Part shown: positions 8,301-18,000 of the stretch, piece after piece
Numbering within the stretch: position 1 is the first letter of the stretch
Layout: every line of letters starts with the position of its first letter
Virus record (IMG/VR): IMGVR_UViG_3300017725_000018
Coordinates: 1 to 40,523 of that record
Direction: 5' to 3' (one strand)
Length of the DNA: 40,523 nt
DNA from: a virus
Program-made: the position numbers and the translations under genes
The notes under the pieces: model-generated
Seen by the model: only the letters and a program-made list of their open reading frames with translations
The model's database searches: none
What the model was told of the DNA's origin: nothing

Positions 8301-11300
8301 TAATCGTGTCTGCAGTAGACGATACTACAGGAATAAAAGTTTCTGTTCCTGGTCCGCTTGGTGTCGGATCCGCAGGTTCGATCGGATTCTCAGGTCCGAC
8401 CACAACACCAGGGCTCTGCGGTCCTGATGGTTGGTATGTTCCAACAACCGTTGTTCCTACTGTAGTTGTATTCTCCTCAGTAACTGAATCAGACTCTTGT
8501 TGTGTTTGAGTTTCTACTCTAACATTTCTTACTGATAAAATATTCTCTTGAGTTTTATTTAAAGTACCTCTAGACTCAAATCTTTCTTCAGCACTAGTAG
8601 TAACAAATCCAGGAATTTGTGAATTGTCTTTATCACTAGTAAGTCTAAAGACTTTTGTTCCCGATTCAAAACGGGGATTAGTTGCTACATTTGGATCTGG
8701 AACAAAAACTGTACCAAGTATAGTTCCATTAATATCCGAGAATAATCTTACATTAGCAATTTTTGCTTCTGCTTTACTTGTTTTACCAACAAGTTTCATG
8801 CCAATTTGAACATATCCAAAGAAATCATTGGTATTCTTTTCAGATAAACTGAATGTATCAATATTCAGAATAGTAGAAGTTGATGAATACGATTTAGGAA
8901 TAATCTGATCTTTGTTATAAGGATTATTGACAAATACTGTCGTGGCATCATTATATGGACCATACTTGTGGTTAGATTGTGCAACTCTAAATGTAATTTG
9001 AGGAGCACTTTTATCTGGTGATACTAAAACTGGTTCATCATCTTCAGAGTCGAGTCCAGATCTGCCAATAGGCATATTTGATGAACCGGAAAGAGAATCA
9101 GCCTGATTTTGAAGTGCAGTCTGTGATGAACTGAGATTAGAATCCGTGAAAATAATTCTTCCCTCTACAGTTTCTCCTGGTTCAAAAACACCAGAAGTCA
9201 TTTCAATTTCTAATAATTTTGATACGATGTATTGATTTACATCTTGACCATCAAGGAAACCATATAATCTAGTAAATGGTTTCATTCTCTTTGAGGTAAA
9301 CTCAATATTTCTTGATCTTAAGTATGGTACAATTTGAGTGCTAAGTGTATTATTTCCTAGCGATATATCATTAAATATTTCTTTAGTAAGTTTTCTTGTT
9401 CCGTTTCTAGTTTTCGTTCCAGTTTTTGTTACTGTTTGGAAATCTGTTCTAATAAATTGATTTCCCTGCCAAGCACTATCACTATGTTTCTTGGTATCTT
9501 CACCAGTCCAAGTAGTCTTCCAAGAACCCCAAACAACAGGACCATATCCAGATTTTGGATCGTATCCCCCTGCTTCCAATTGTGACATCGTTTCAACATA
9601 ATTGCCTGCAACCTCAATAGTCTTTGCAGCAAGTTTAGTGGTATCACACCAAGTATCCGAAGCTGGATTGAGTTCAATAGTTCCTGCATAATAATTAACC
9701 AAGAATGGAGTTACATTTTCGGTCCTAGATGCAAAATTCTGAGTAATATATGAAACTTCTCCATAATCTAATGTAAGAACTCTACCTGTCTTTGTGATGT
9801 TTGCTGTAGACAAATCTGTAGCAAACGCTTGATCGACAGTTGGGTTAGAAGCTGTTCCAATTCCAATAAGTGTATTGGAACCAAGAACTAAATCAATTTC
9901 ATCAGTATAGTGAGACGGTCTCAATACTGAATTTTTAATATCAATACTATTCTTGACAATTGTTTTCTTAATTTGAGTTCTTGTTGTTGAGAAATCATCA
10001 ACATAGAATCCAGACTTAAATCTATTAAGTCCATTTACATCTCTGATAAAGAGGTTTGAAGTGTCTGATTCTATCATCGAAAGTGATGTGTAGAATTCAA
10101 GATTTTTAATTCTTGTATCAAGTTTCTTAATATCAGACATCGTATATCTTGGATGTCTATTCAAAGAAACGTCAACTGCTTCTACCTTACAAAGATATGC
10201 AGGAAGAGTTAATGTTGCAACTTCTAAAGAGTTTTCAATATTATTTGGTGGAAGTGGAGTTTCAGCAGCAATTCCCTTAATTAATTGATAAGTCCCATCC
10301 TTGCTTAAGTAAATTTTATCAATTCTAGGTAAGTAGAATGAATAGTCTAGAAGAATAGATTCATCTGAAGCTAGAATATTAGCAGCAGAGTTTCCATCAG
10401 CAGTAAACTCTCTAGCATTAAATTCAAATGGGGATAAAGTTGTTGAGGTAAATTCAGAAACTCTAGGTCTAATGTCAATTATGTCAGAAACACTAACTCC
10501 ATTTATCTTGGGAAGACGACAGTATCCAAAAGCATCATAACTATTAACTGTAGTAATATCTCCAGTATCAGATGACGAGAAATCTGCATACTCATAGACA
10601 ATTTTCAGTCTCTTTTCTGGTTCCTTAACGTTTGACTTTCTAATAATTCTAGAATAATCATAAATTGTATCTCTTTGCCCATTATCAAAGGTAAAATTAG
10701 CACTGATATTATTATCTCCGTTATCAATTACTGATATAAGTGCAGTGATTCCAGATTCTTTAAAGGTGATTGTCTCGCCTACAACCAAATTATTACCATT
10801 TTGGGCAACAAAATTAATATTTAAGTCATCAACAGAGTTCAGGTAAATTCCAACAAAATTACTATCACTACTTGTAAACTCTTCTCCATCTAAAAGATCG
10901 CCAGTCTTATTAGTGGGTCCAGAAAGTGAAGTAAGAGTCAATTTTGGAAGATCTGCATCAGATGTTGTTGAAGATTCAAAAACTCCATGAACTTTAAATA
11001 CATCTGGAAGAAGTAAGCAAACTTCTTGGTCTTGAACTCTAGTACCATAACCAGTACCATATGTAAGACCATCATTTGAAGTGGTTGCTCCAATACCCGA
11101 TTGCTGATATTTTGATTTTGAAATAGTAATTGTCTTTACTTTATTTCTATTCTTAATTTTAGACTTTACATTTGTCTTTCTTAGAGTAGCAATCAACTTA
11201 GCAGGACTATTGGTTCCTAGTCCATTAATTGTTATAGTTGCTCCACCAGAACCAAATGTAAACTTATCTGCACTTAATGCTTCAGTGACGCCATCGGTTC

Positions 11301-13476
11301 TAATAAGAACATATCTTTCCTCATCAAAAGGTAAGAAAGTTTCGAGGGCAGAACCAGAAGAAACAGAACCAGTAGAGTTAGCAGTAATATTAACGTCAAA
11401 CTGCTTTCTAATAGTTAAATTAGAATCAGTTAGATCAACAGAAGCAATTTTTTGCTTTGGAAGAATTGTATAAAGAGTTTTATCTAAACCTTCTTGGAAA
11501 CTAGAAGAAAGAATTGTAAAATCACTTGGGTTGATATTAGAACTTGGAAGACTTCCATCACAAACATCAGTTACACTTGTAATTCCTGATAAAGTAAGCG
11601 TATGTTGAGAAACAGACTCAATCTTAGAGAAAGTCGGAACAGTAAGTCCCGGAACAGAATAAGATACTAAATCTCCAACAGTAGTAATTCCGACAAAGAA
11701 TTTGGATAAATCTGTGTTGGTTACTGTACTAATACCACCACTATTTCCAGTAATATTAACTTGACCAAGATCTGTTAAAGGAGTTTGAATAACATCAGCA
11801 TTAAATGTAGATGCACTACCAACGATCCCAAAGATTGACTGAACGTCTTTTGTAGTATATGCAGTTACTGCGGTTGATACTCTAGTATTTTCTACACTAT
11901 CAAATTCAAATTCTTCTCCTTGAGCAAATCTACCATGCGTGTTATATGCAGTGATAATACCTGCATTTGTTATGCCGTATCTAAGGAATCCAGTAGCACC
12001 GCTTGCTTTTCCTCTAATATACGTTGGAGTTGACAACGTAATATTTTGATTTAATGTAATTGTAGTATATGGTTGAATATCAAACAGAGAAGCATCCCAT
12101 ACGTTTGCATCTGCATTAGTTGTACTATAAGAACCAGACTCTAATGCAAAGTCATAAACTCTTGCTACCCCAATTTCTTTACCTGCAGCAGCAGTTTTAG
12201 TAGCACCAATTCTATTATCTCTTAAACTTACAGTATAAGATGTAGACAATCCAATAATTGGAGAACCACTTACTCTGTTAAGACCATATGTTGATCCAGT
12301 TGTATAATTAATGCTTTGATTTGATAAAAGTTTTGTAGTTCTTGGTTTTTCAAAGTCCAAATATGTTGGACTGACAGTTTCTACCTCATATCCTCTTACA
12401 TATGCTTTAGTTGGACTAATTGCATATGTGCCCAGACTTTCCGATGGTACATTTCCATTATAAGTTGATTGAGTGTCAAGAAAAACTCCTCTATTTCCTT
12501 TTAAGTTGTTTAAAGTTTCCTTAACTTCAAGAGTTGGTTCTTTTACATAATAATCGCCAGACTCATCGTAAGTTCTCCTTGCAAATTCCTTTCCAATCTC
12601 ATTATACTCTGTATCTTTTCTAATGGCAGTAATTTCTCCACCATTAACCACCATCAATTCAATAAAATTTTCATACTTTTTCTGATCAAGTAGTTTTTTC
12701 GTTAAATATGCTCTAATTTTTAATCTGTCTGCACCTGCAGCAGTATAATTTGAAAATCCTTGAGCATTATCATTGAGATCTGAATCAATATCAGAATTAA
12801 CTAACTCCTCAACAACCTCTAAACCAATTCTATATGTTGGAAAATTGTTATATGGTTCTAAAATAATCGTTTGTTTGGGAGTCTCTACAAAATATCCTCT
12901 AATAAAATAGATTCCCTCATCTAAAACTGCTGCAGATCCAATTGAAGTAGCATTTTGTGCGATTGCAGTAGCAACTGCTTCTCCATCTTGAAAAGTTACA
13001 AAATTATTTGAAAAACCAGTATCAACAAGTAATGATTCTCCATCAAGAAATACATCAGTACTCCCATCTACCGAAGAACTAATATAGTTAATGTATAAAG
13101 TATATGGTTGACCAGGAAAAGCACTTACATTCAGATGTGCTTTTACTTTCGCTCTAACCCCAGAAACAGAACCTGTTAATACTTTGTCATTTAAATCATT
13201 AACATAATTAGTGACACTAATTCCTGAGAAGTTTGTATTAATAATAACACAATTAAGATTATTATTGTAACGAACACCTCCACCTGTTACAGAATCTCCT
13301 TCTTTGAAGATATGAGTACCAAACTTTTCAATCTGATCTTGTAAAGTTGATTGAAGAGTTGTTAATTCTCTAGCCTGAACAGGATATCCTGGTTTAAATA
13401 AAACCTTAAAATAGTTATTTTGAGGATCAAAATCATCAAAATATGGTGCAGTATTGAGATTAGTTTCCTGGGGCAT
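5317..13476 (-). CDS. giant baseplate/tail-fibre protein, DUF4815-type, 2719 aa
   Basis: The N-terminus is that of the large cyanophage structural proteins annotated DUF4815 (TAPYFDDFDPQNNYFKVLF, then GYPVQARELTTLQSTLQDQI). The middle has the recurring DPLGQSFFINEDSGIFVTSV region at about residue 1900. Residues about 1733-1893 carry two DUF4214-like segments behind a Pro/Gly-rich linker (PSGPQSPGVVVGPENP). GxGY and IGxE/RS(V)D modules follow at about residues 2130-2410. The C-terminus is a beta domain ending PPRIRDFRTIALA. It occupies the gp9-gp12 position between gp8 and gp13, so a role at the baseplate rim or as a fibre or adhesin is likely. It is 6 nt downstream of gp8 and probably cotranscribed. 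Not assigned to any single T4 gene. Confidence 0.85.
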   Translation of the reverse strand: MPQETNLNTAPYFDDFDPQNNYFKVLFKPGYPVQARELTTLQSTLQDQIEKFGTHIFKEGDSVTGGGVRYNNNLNCVIINTNFSGISVTNYVNDLNDKVLTGSVSGVRAKVKAHLNVSAFPGQPYTLYINYISSSVDGSTDVFLDGESLLVDTGFSNNFVTFQDGEAVATAIAQNATSIGSAAVLDEGIYFIRGYFVETPKQTIILEPYNNFPTYRIGLEVVEELVNSDIDSDLNDNAQGFSNYTAAGADRLKIRAYLTKKLLDQKKYENFIELMVVNGGEITAIRKDTEYNEIGKEFARRTYDESGDYYVKEPTLEVKETLNNLKGNRGVFLDTQSTYNGNVPSESLGTYAISPTKAYVRGYEVETVSPTYLDFEKPRTTKLLSNQSINYTTGSTYGLNRVSGSPIIGLSTSYTVSLRDNRIGATKTAAAGKEIGVARVYDFALESGSYSTTNADANVWDASLFDIQPYTTITLNQNITLSTPTYIRGKASGATGFLRYGITNAGIITAYNTHGRFAQGEEFEFDSVENTRVSTAVTAYTTKDVQSIFGIVGSASTFNADVIQTPLTDLGQVNITGNSGGISTVTNTDLSKFFVGITTVGDLVSYSVPGLTVPTFSKIESVSQHTLTLSGITSVTDVCDGSLPSSNINPSDFTILSSSFQEGLDKTLYTILPKQKIASVDLTDSNLTIRKQFDVNITANSTGSVSSGSALETFLPFDEERYVLIRTDGVTEALSADKFTFGSGGATITINGLGTNSPAKLIATLRKTNVKSKIKNRNKVKTITISKSKYQQSGIGATTSNDGLTYGTGYGTRVQDQEVCLLLPDVFKVHGVFESSTTSDADLPKLTLTSLSGPTNKTGDLLDGEEFTSSDSNFVGIYLNSVDDLNINFVAQNGNNLVVGETITFKESGITALISVIDNGDNNISANFTFDNGQRDTIYDYSRIIRKSNVKEPEKRLKIVYEYADFSSSDTGDITTVNSYDAFGYCRLPKINGVSVSDIIDIRPRVSEFTSTTLSPFEFNAREFTADGNSAANILASDESILLDYSFYLPRIDKIYLSKDGTYQLIKGIAAETPLPPNNIENSLEVATLTLPAYLCKVEAVDVSLNRHPRYTMSDIKKLDTRIKNLEFYTSLSMIESDTSNLFIRDVNGLNRFKSGFYVDDFSTTRTQIKKTIVKNSIDIKNSVLRPSHYTDEIDLVLGSNTLIGIGTASNPTVDQAFATDLSTANITKTGRVLTLDYGEVSYITQNFASRTENVTPFLVNYYAGTIELNPASDTWCDTTKLAAKTIEVAGNYVETMSQLEAGGYDPKSGYGPVVWGSWKTTWTGEDTKKHSDSAWQGNQFIRTDFQTVTKTGTKTRNGTRKLTKEIFNDISLGNNTLSTQIVPYLRSRNIEFTSKRMKPFTRLYGFLDGQDVNQYIVSKLLEIEMTSGVFEPGETVEGRIIFTDSNLSSSQTALQNQADSLSGSSNMPIGRSGLDSEDDEPVLVSPDKSAPQITFRVAQSNHKYGPYNDATTVFVNNPYNKDQIIPKSYSSTSTILNIDTFSLSEKNTNDFFGYVQIGMKLVGKTSKAEAKIANVRLFSDINGTILGTVFVPDPNVATNPRFESGTKVFRLTSDKDNSQIPGFVTTSAEERFESRGTLNKTQENILSVRNVRVETQTQQESDSVTEENTTTVGTTVVGTYQPSGPQSPGVVVGPENPIEPADPTPSGPGTETFIPVVSSTADTINIEATNVDRVVLNGVQAAYVDILGRRPETGGEAYWTDTRYPELINQGLSQSQAIAQIRKDIASGPEATYLDKGEIARQQTQYQITQSTASPGATFTSNSVDARTVTPTRAANTQENLEENLIIASYRQNLGRTPVQSEIDGWQAHVAANGGNLNDILSGIENHPSSLTQRCSNGRDPLGQSFFINEDSGIFVTSVDVYFRTKDATLPVTAQLRPTKLGIPTSEIYPFSEVVIDPDDVVVSDDASLSTKITFKSPVYLTGGEYHSIVLLSDSNEYTVWISRLGEIDVTSANEDESRQVVVTAQPLLGSLYKSQNGETWNPSQYEDLKFILNRAIFAPQGTVNFYNPITNIDTDNSKFVIKDAIEISSNRIRVGLGSTLQEPNLTFGNTISQHGSNATGNYVGSAGTATGSLTITNSGIGYTPSSGYFVYSNVTASNVTGTGRDATVNLAIENGVALAATISNGGTGYSVGDVLTVTNVGLNSLGRNIRLSVGDITGINELIIDNVQGDFLVGSVGTMRYTNNSGITTDINSSSGANVTIPAAPINVTDGLHIKVNQKNHGMHSTINRVQIADVAGDVPSTKLTANYPTSSTADITVADASNFGTFENVGVGTTNLGYAKIGEEIISYSGVSGNNLTGITRSVDNTLAFGYDTGDFIQKYELGSASLRRINKIHNLADSTLTDSIGLDFYNIKLDMSEDGVDRSVGTSFPKLYLNSTKSAGGNKIKTTENIQYEIITPIVENITPQGTNIEAQVRTISGTSIDGTEISYIDKGFEPITLNGENYLDSSRLIASRINETNLLPTLQGNKSLTLALTLTSANAALSPVIDLNRVAMILTSNRVNRPITNYVTDNRTSNLLNDPNSFVYASTPISLEAPATAIKIFMAANINRFSDVRAFYAIANEETDQLIYQPFPGYSNLLQSGQVIDSSQNDGSPDKFFTKSDTLALIESQVRYTDLEFTIDNLPSFKYFSVKLVGTSTNQAYPPRIRDFRTIALA
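7795..8285 (-). repeat. two DUF4214-like segments within the giant DUF4815-type protein
   Basis: Segment 1 (nucleotides about 8285-8095) contains VQAAYVDILGRRPETGGEAYW and a QAIAQIRKDIASGPEA helix. Segment 2 (about 7950-7795) contains IIASYRQNLGRTPVQSEIDGW and DILSGIENHPSS. Both follow the Y-x-x-x-LGR-x-P-x-x-x-x-x-x-x-W pattern of DUF4214, a domain found in surface and adhesion proteins. They are divergent, and local base composition is more GC-rich than the flanking sequence. The assignment is from motif recognition only. Confidence 0.6.
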
Positions 13477-13482
13477 GATTCC

Positions 13483-15042
13483 TTAGAATTGCAAAATGAC
13501 TTTAATATCTTCTTTTTGATTAGTTGACCTTGTGATAGAAGGTCTGTTATCTACATAAATTATATTTCCAGAATATTTTTTAACTTCTGGATTGGCAACA
13601 CCATTGGTAAAAGAGTTTCCAAGGTAATATGTCCTATTATTTATTGAGGTAGAAACACCCGTAAAATTAGTATCAATACCTAAAGTGGCGCTACCGCCGA
13701 TAATATTTACAGTGCCACTATTCCCATAATCAGGGTCTGAAGTAAATCTGTTCAGGTTGAATCCATATTTCGGATTTGTTTTTAATGAACCATCACTATT
13801 AAATCCAACAATGCTCTTATCTTGCCAGTACTTCAGCACTCCAGTGTTCTGATCATAGGAAATTACTCTACCAGCAGCAGTGGAACCCAGACCAACAGTT
13901 TGAATAATCTCTGCATCTGGAGTAAATGTCGTAGTGCTATATCCAGTGCCAACTAATTTCAATGCATAAGATGCACTTGCCTTATCAGCAGTCAGTGTAG
14001 TAGAAGAGTTGAATGCTTCTGGATTTTCAATAAGTCCAACTCTAGCAATTTGATTGCCAGTGATGAAGTCTGGATTCTCAGTATCATTTTCAATTCTAGA
14101 ATAAACCAGAACGTTATATGCTCCAAGTTCTCTGTAAACATCTGCACCATGTCCTCCTTGTGGAGGAATAATTACATTGAAAACAGGAACTGTTGTTCCA
14201 GTAGGAACATTTCCTGCCACTAAATCAACAGTTCCATAAGTATAATTTGATCCACCCTTGGAAACTGTTACAGACTCTAATTTGGAGTCATTATTGATAA
14301 CGATAGTTGCTTCTGCACCAGAACCGTCTCCTTTAATAGGAACTCCAGTATAAGTTCTGTTTGCAGTGCCGATGCCTGCACCCCTATTAGTAATTGTGAC
14401 AACCTTTAATTGTCCACTTGTATTTGCATTATTTCTAACTGGCGCATCAGTTGTATTTGAATCCCAATCTCTTGGCACTGGCATAAAGTTTGTAGAATCA
14501 AACTTTACAATATCGCTTGGTTTAATTGTATAAAGATATTTCCAAATATATCCATCACCACTGTCTCCAGCAGTTCTCGGTTCCAGGTCAGTAAATGTTG
14601 GTTGATCTAAAGATGGTTTGCCAGTTGTATTTTCTGGATCTGTTCCGTTATCAAGACAAATATAAACCTGAAAATCCTCATTTACAACATAATAATTTGC
14701 GGAATATAAACTTGTTGAACCTGAAGGTTTTGATGTATTGGTTCTACTTATATCATGACGATACATATCATAAGTAGTTCCCGATTTCCAGGTAATTTTT
14801 TTAATTACTTGGCGGACATCACTCCCTCCAATTTTCTTCACAGCAATCATTGTATCCCAATAATCATTTTCCTGCTCAAAGGAATCCTTAGGAGCAGGAG
14901 GATCATTATCCCAAGTTGAAGAATAATTAGTAGCGTTCGGCAAACCCACAAATGAATAGTATGCATTTGTAGATGAAGTCGCTGCTGCTACAAAATTCTT
15001 TGCATTTAAAATCCTTAATTGGTCAGTTATAATTGCAGACAT
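13483..15042 (-). CDS. gp8: baseplate wedge protein gp8
   Basis: gp8 is a dimeric wedge component that binds gp6, gp7 and gp10 in T4. The product has 519 aa (T4: 334). Matches to T4 gp8 are GDGYIWKYLYTIKPSD at residues 162-177 (T4 GDGYVWEYLFEIPPD) and the C-terminal YVDNRPSITRSTNQKEDI (T4 YMENRPPIIMAMDQTEEI) ending in a strand and a terminal Phe. The extra length lies mostly in the centre, at about residues 210-290, where GxG-type modules (VTITNRGAGIGTANRT, VTVSKGGSNYTYGTVDL) are inserted. An AATAAATAAATA late-promoter candidate lies directly upstream. Confidence 0.93.
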   Translation of the reverse strand: MSAIITDQLRILNAKNFVAAATSSTNAYYSFVGLPNATNYSSTWDNDPPAPKDSFEQENDYWDTMIAVKKIGGSDVRQVIKKITWKSGTTYDMYRHDISRTNTSKPSGSTSLYSANYYVVNEDFQVYICLDNGTDPENTTGKPSLDQPTFTDLEPRTAGDSGDGYIWKYLYTIKPSDIVKFDSTNFMPVPRDWDSNTTDAPVRNNANTSGQLKVVTITNRGAGIGTANRTYTGVPIKGDGSGAEATIVINNDSKLESVTVSKGGSNYTYGTVDLVAGNVPTGTTVPVFNVIIPPQGGHGADVYRELGAYNVLVYSRIENDTENPDFITGNQIARVGLIENPEAFNSSTTLTADKASASYALKLVGTGYSTTTFTPDAEIIQTVGLGSTAAGRVISYDQNTGVLKYWQDKSIVGFNSDGSLKTNPKYGFNLNRFTSDPDYGNSGTVNIIGGSATLGIDTNFTGVSTSINNRTYYLGNSFTNGVANPEVKKYSGNIIYVDNRPSITRSTNQKEDIKVILQF

Positions 15043-15050
15043 TTTTGCGA

Positions 15051-15068
15051 GTTTTTATTTATTTATTA
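15051..15068 (-). promoter_or_regulatory. putative late promoter before gp8 (overlapping AATAAATA repeats)
   Basis: The gap between the gp7 stop and the gp8 ATG reads TAATAAATAAATAAAAAC on the minus strand, two overlapping ATAAATA units about 10-20 nt before the ATG. Confidence 0.5.
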
Positions 15069-18000
15069 GTTATAGTTTAAATACTTGAGCGGGTCAAATC
15101 TCTCAACGATTGGAGATGTAGAAACTCCAACTAACCCATTATTATATGATGTAAATACATTTGCATCAGTTCTAGTTGGAATTGCAATTCTGCCCCAACT
15201 ATACTCACCGAAGAAGTTGCTATATCCTGTTCCAACAAGACCATTAAAGTCTTCAACACTAACTGTGACTTGGGCAACATATGTAATGCCAATACCTTGA
15301 ACCGCAGTTTGTGCTATAGAAACAGCAGCGACTTCATAGATGTTGTCGAGGAAAGTTGAACCAACACCAACAACACTATTATCTTGTTTCAAGGATGTTA
15401 CTCCAAGACCAAGATTTGTTTTCAATGTTACAAAGTAGTATCCAGTCTGAATTCCACTTACTGTAATTGCAGTTCCAACAATATTAGAATCCCTGAATGG
15501 AGAATCGCTTGGAATAACAAGGTCAAATACGATACCAGTAGAAGCAACACCAACAGAAGTTGTAGAAACTCCCGAGATAATTCCAAAGTCGCCTGTATAG
15601 GATACAGTCTTGATTTCTTCAACGGGAGTTCTTGATTTTTCGATCAAAACTACTGGTGGATTTGTGGAAGTGTATCCAGTTCCTGGCGAAGAAACAGTTA
15701 TTGCAGAAACTGTACCAACTCCAGAAATAGTTACATCTGCCGATGCTCTTTGTGTTGTTCCCAATCCGACTGGATTTGCGATAGTTATGGAAGGGGTGAA
15801 AGTATATCCAATACCACTTCCGGTAATAGAAATAGAACTGATAGTTCCTAATCCAGATACGACTGCAGTTGCGGAAGCACCAACAATAACGTCTTGAGAT
15901 GTTATTCTAATATGCTTGTTGTCAGTCGTATTCTCTTTTGCATTATCGAAGAATGTTCTTACATTTTCAACAAAGATAAATGTAGATCCAACACCAACAG
16001 ACTGAATGATTCTTGTATTTGGATGAATTAGTGGTTCGTAGATAATTCTATCTTTTGCGACAAACTCACCGTTTACAAATTTATCTTCAGTTTGTCTACA
16101 CCACTTAACGGGTCTATTATAAGATTCGTCTGTGGTTATTCCTGGACCAGCGTATAGATTTGTATCAATTGTGTCGGCGGAATTTACATTATAAACTGCT
16201 CTGGTTTTTTGTTGGAAAGTGAAATCGTCATCATCTAATCTAACAGTGTCGCCTTTCTTAATAGTCTCTAATATATCAACATCAAGAACATCTACAGAAG
16301 AAGAACCTTGATAAAATAGAATCTTTGTTGTATCTCCTACTTTTGGTGCTTCTGTAAAGTTAATAAAACTACCACCATCAAATGTATATCCTTGTCCAGG
16401 AACCTGGAGAATATCATTTACAAATATAAGTAGTGTTGCCTCAACATCAATCAAAGAACCTGTAGAGGATCTAATGGTTTTTTGATTCAATCCAACTTTA
16501 ATTGGGAATGACTTTCTTGAACCATCAAATAAGTTATCAATATTATCAATAACTAAAAGATTTCCAATAGACCAACCAGAGAAGCTGTCAGAATAAGTTG
16601 TCTCGATTGTGAGTTGGAATTCCTCATATGAAAGTGTTGGATTTGTTGGAATTCCTGTGAGTCCACCAATAGATGCTGTTAAGATTTCGCCCTGGCCATA
16701 TCCATAACCACTATTTTCAATAGAGAATTCAATAATGCTAGAACCTTGACCAACTACAATATTAGCAGTTGCTTGACTTCCTAAACCAGAAGTGGAAGAA
16801 GAACTATAAACAAGAGGAATATTTGAATAAGATAATGGATCGTCAAAGATAATGAGTGGCGGATTTGTGGAAGTGTATCCAGTTCCTGGGTTAGTAATAG
16901 CAACACTTACAATATGTCCACCACTGATAGCAGCAGTACCGATAAATTCAATGTTAGGAGTTCCAGTACTGAACGTCGCAACTCCGACATTTACAACAGT
17001 TTGGATTCCTGCTCTATATCCAGAACCACTATTTCCAATACTAATAGAAGAAATAGTTCCAAGACCAGATACAGTAGCAGTGCCTCCAGCAGCAACCAGT
17101 GGTTGATATCCAAATCCTTCAGTAGAACCAACAGAAACGATAACTCCTCCAAGAGGAACATTTGCGGAATTGATGTCAGATGTTATTGAAGAAATTGTTC
17201 CAGTGAAGTTTACGCTAGTAATACCAGCATTTTCTCTAAGAGTATAATCTCCTTTCTTTTGAATTGCTTGTGGTCCTTGGAATATCTGATTGACCAAAAT
17301 AATTGCATTATCTGTAGAGAATCCAGTCACATCCAAACCACTTGACTTCAAATTGAATGAAGTAGCAAAACCAGTAAATTGTGATGATACATCATCAAAA
17401 ATGTAATTTTGTGCATAAGGTTCAGTGGTGGTATCGGGTATACCAGATCTCATAAATGATCTTCCACTAAATGTGGAATGAGTAGCGATACCAACATAAT
17501 CCACATCATTTGGACTTCCCGTAGTTGTTCCAATTGGAGTTAATCCTTTTGGAGGAGATATGAAACTAATTTTGTTATCTACGATGTTATAGTCACCATC
17601 AACTTTTGTCACTAACTCACCACTTGAATGGGTTGAAATTCCAGTTCCCATCCATTTTCTTCTAACTCTCAATATGTTAGTGCTTCCAACACCAACTGCT
17701 TCAACTCTTACAACCTCATTACCAATTTCAAGTAGATTGCCACTAAAGATTGATGTAATACCACTCAATGTCAATATATTTTCAGTTACTTTAAACTCTT
17801 GTGACAAGGTTGCTGTAACTGCACTAGAGACAATTGGAGATTGAATTACATTATCAATAGAAAGAACGATTCTGGAGTTTTGCTGCTTAGCAGTAAGTGA
17901 GTGAGAAGTTCCAATACCAACAGAAGTAATATCTAAAGATGTTGGAACAGTTTTGAGTGCATTCTCAGCACTACCTGCAAGTTTAATTGAAATGTCATCA

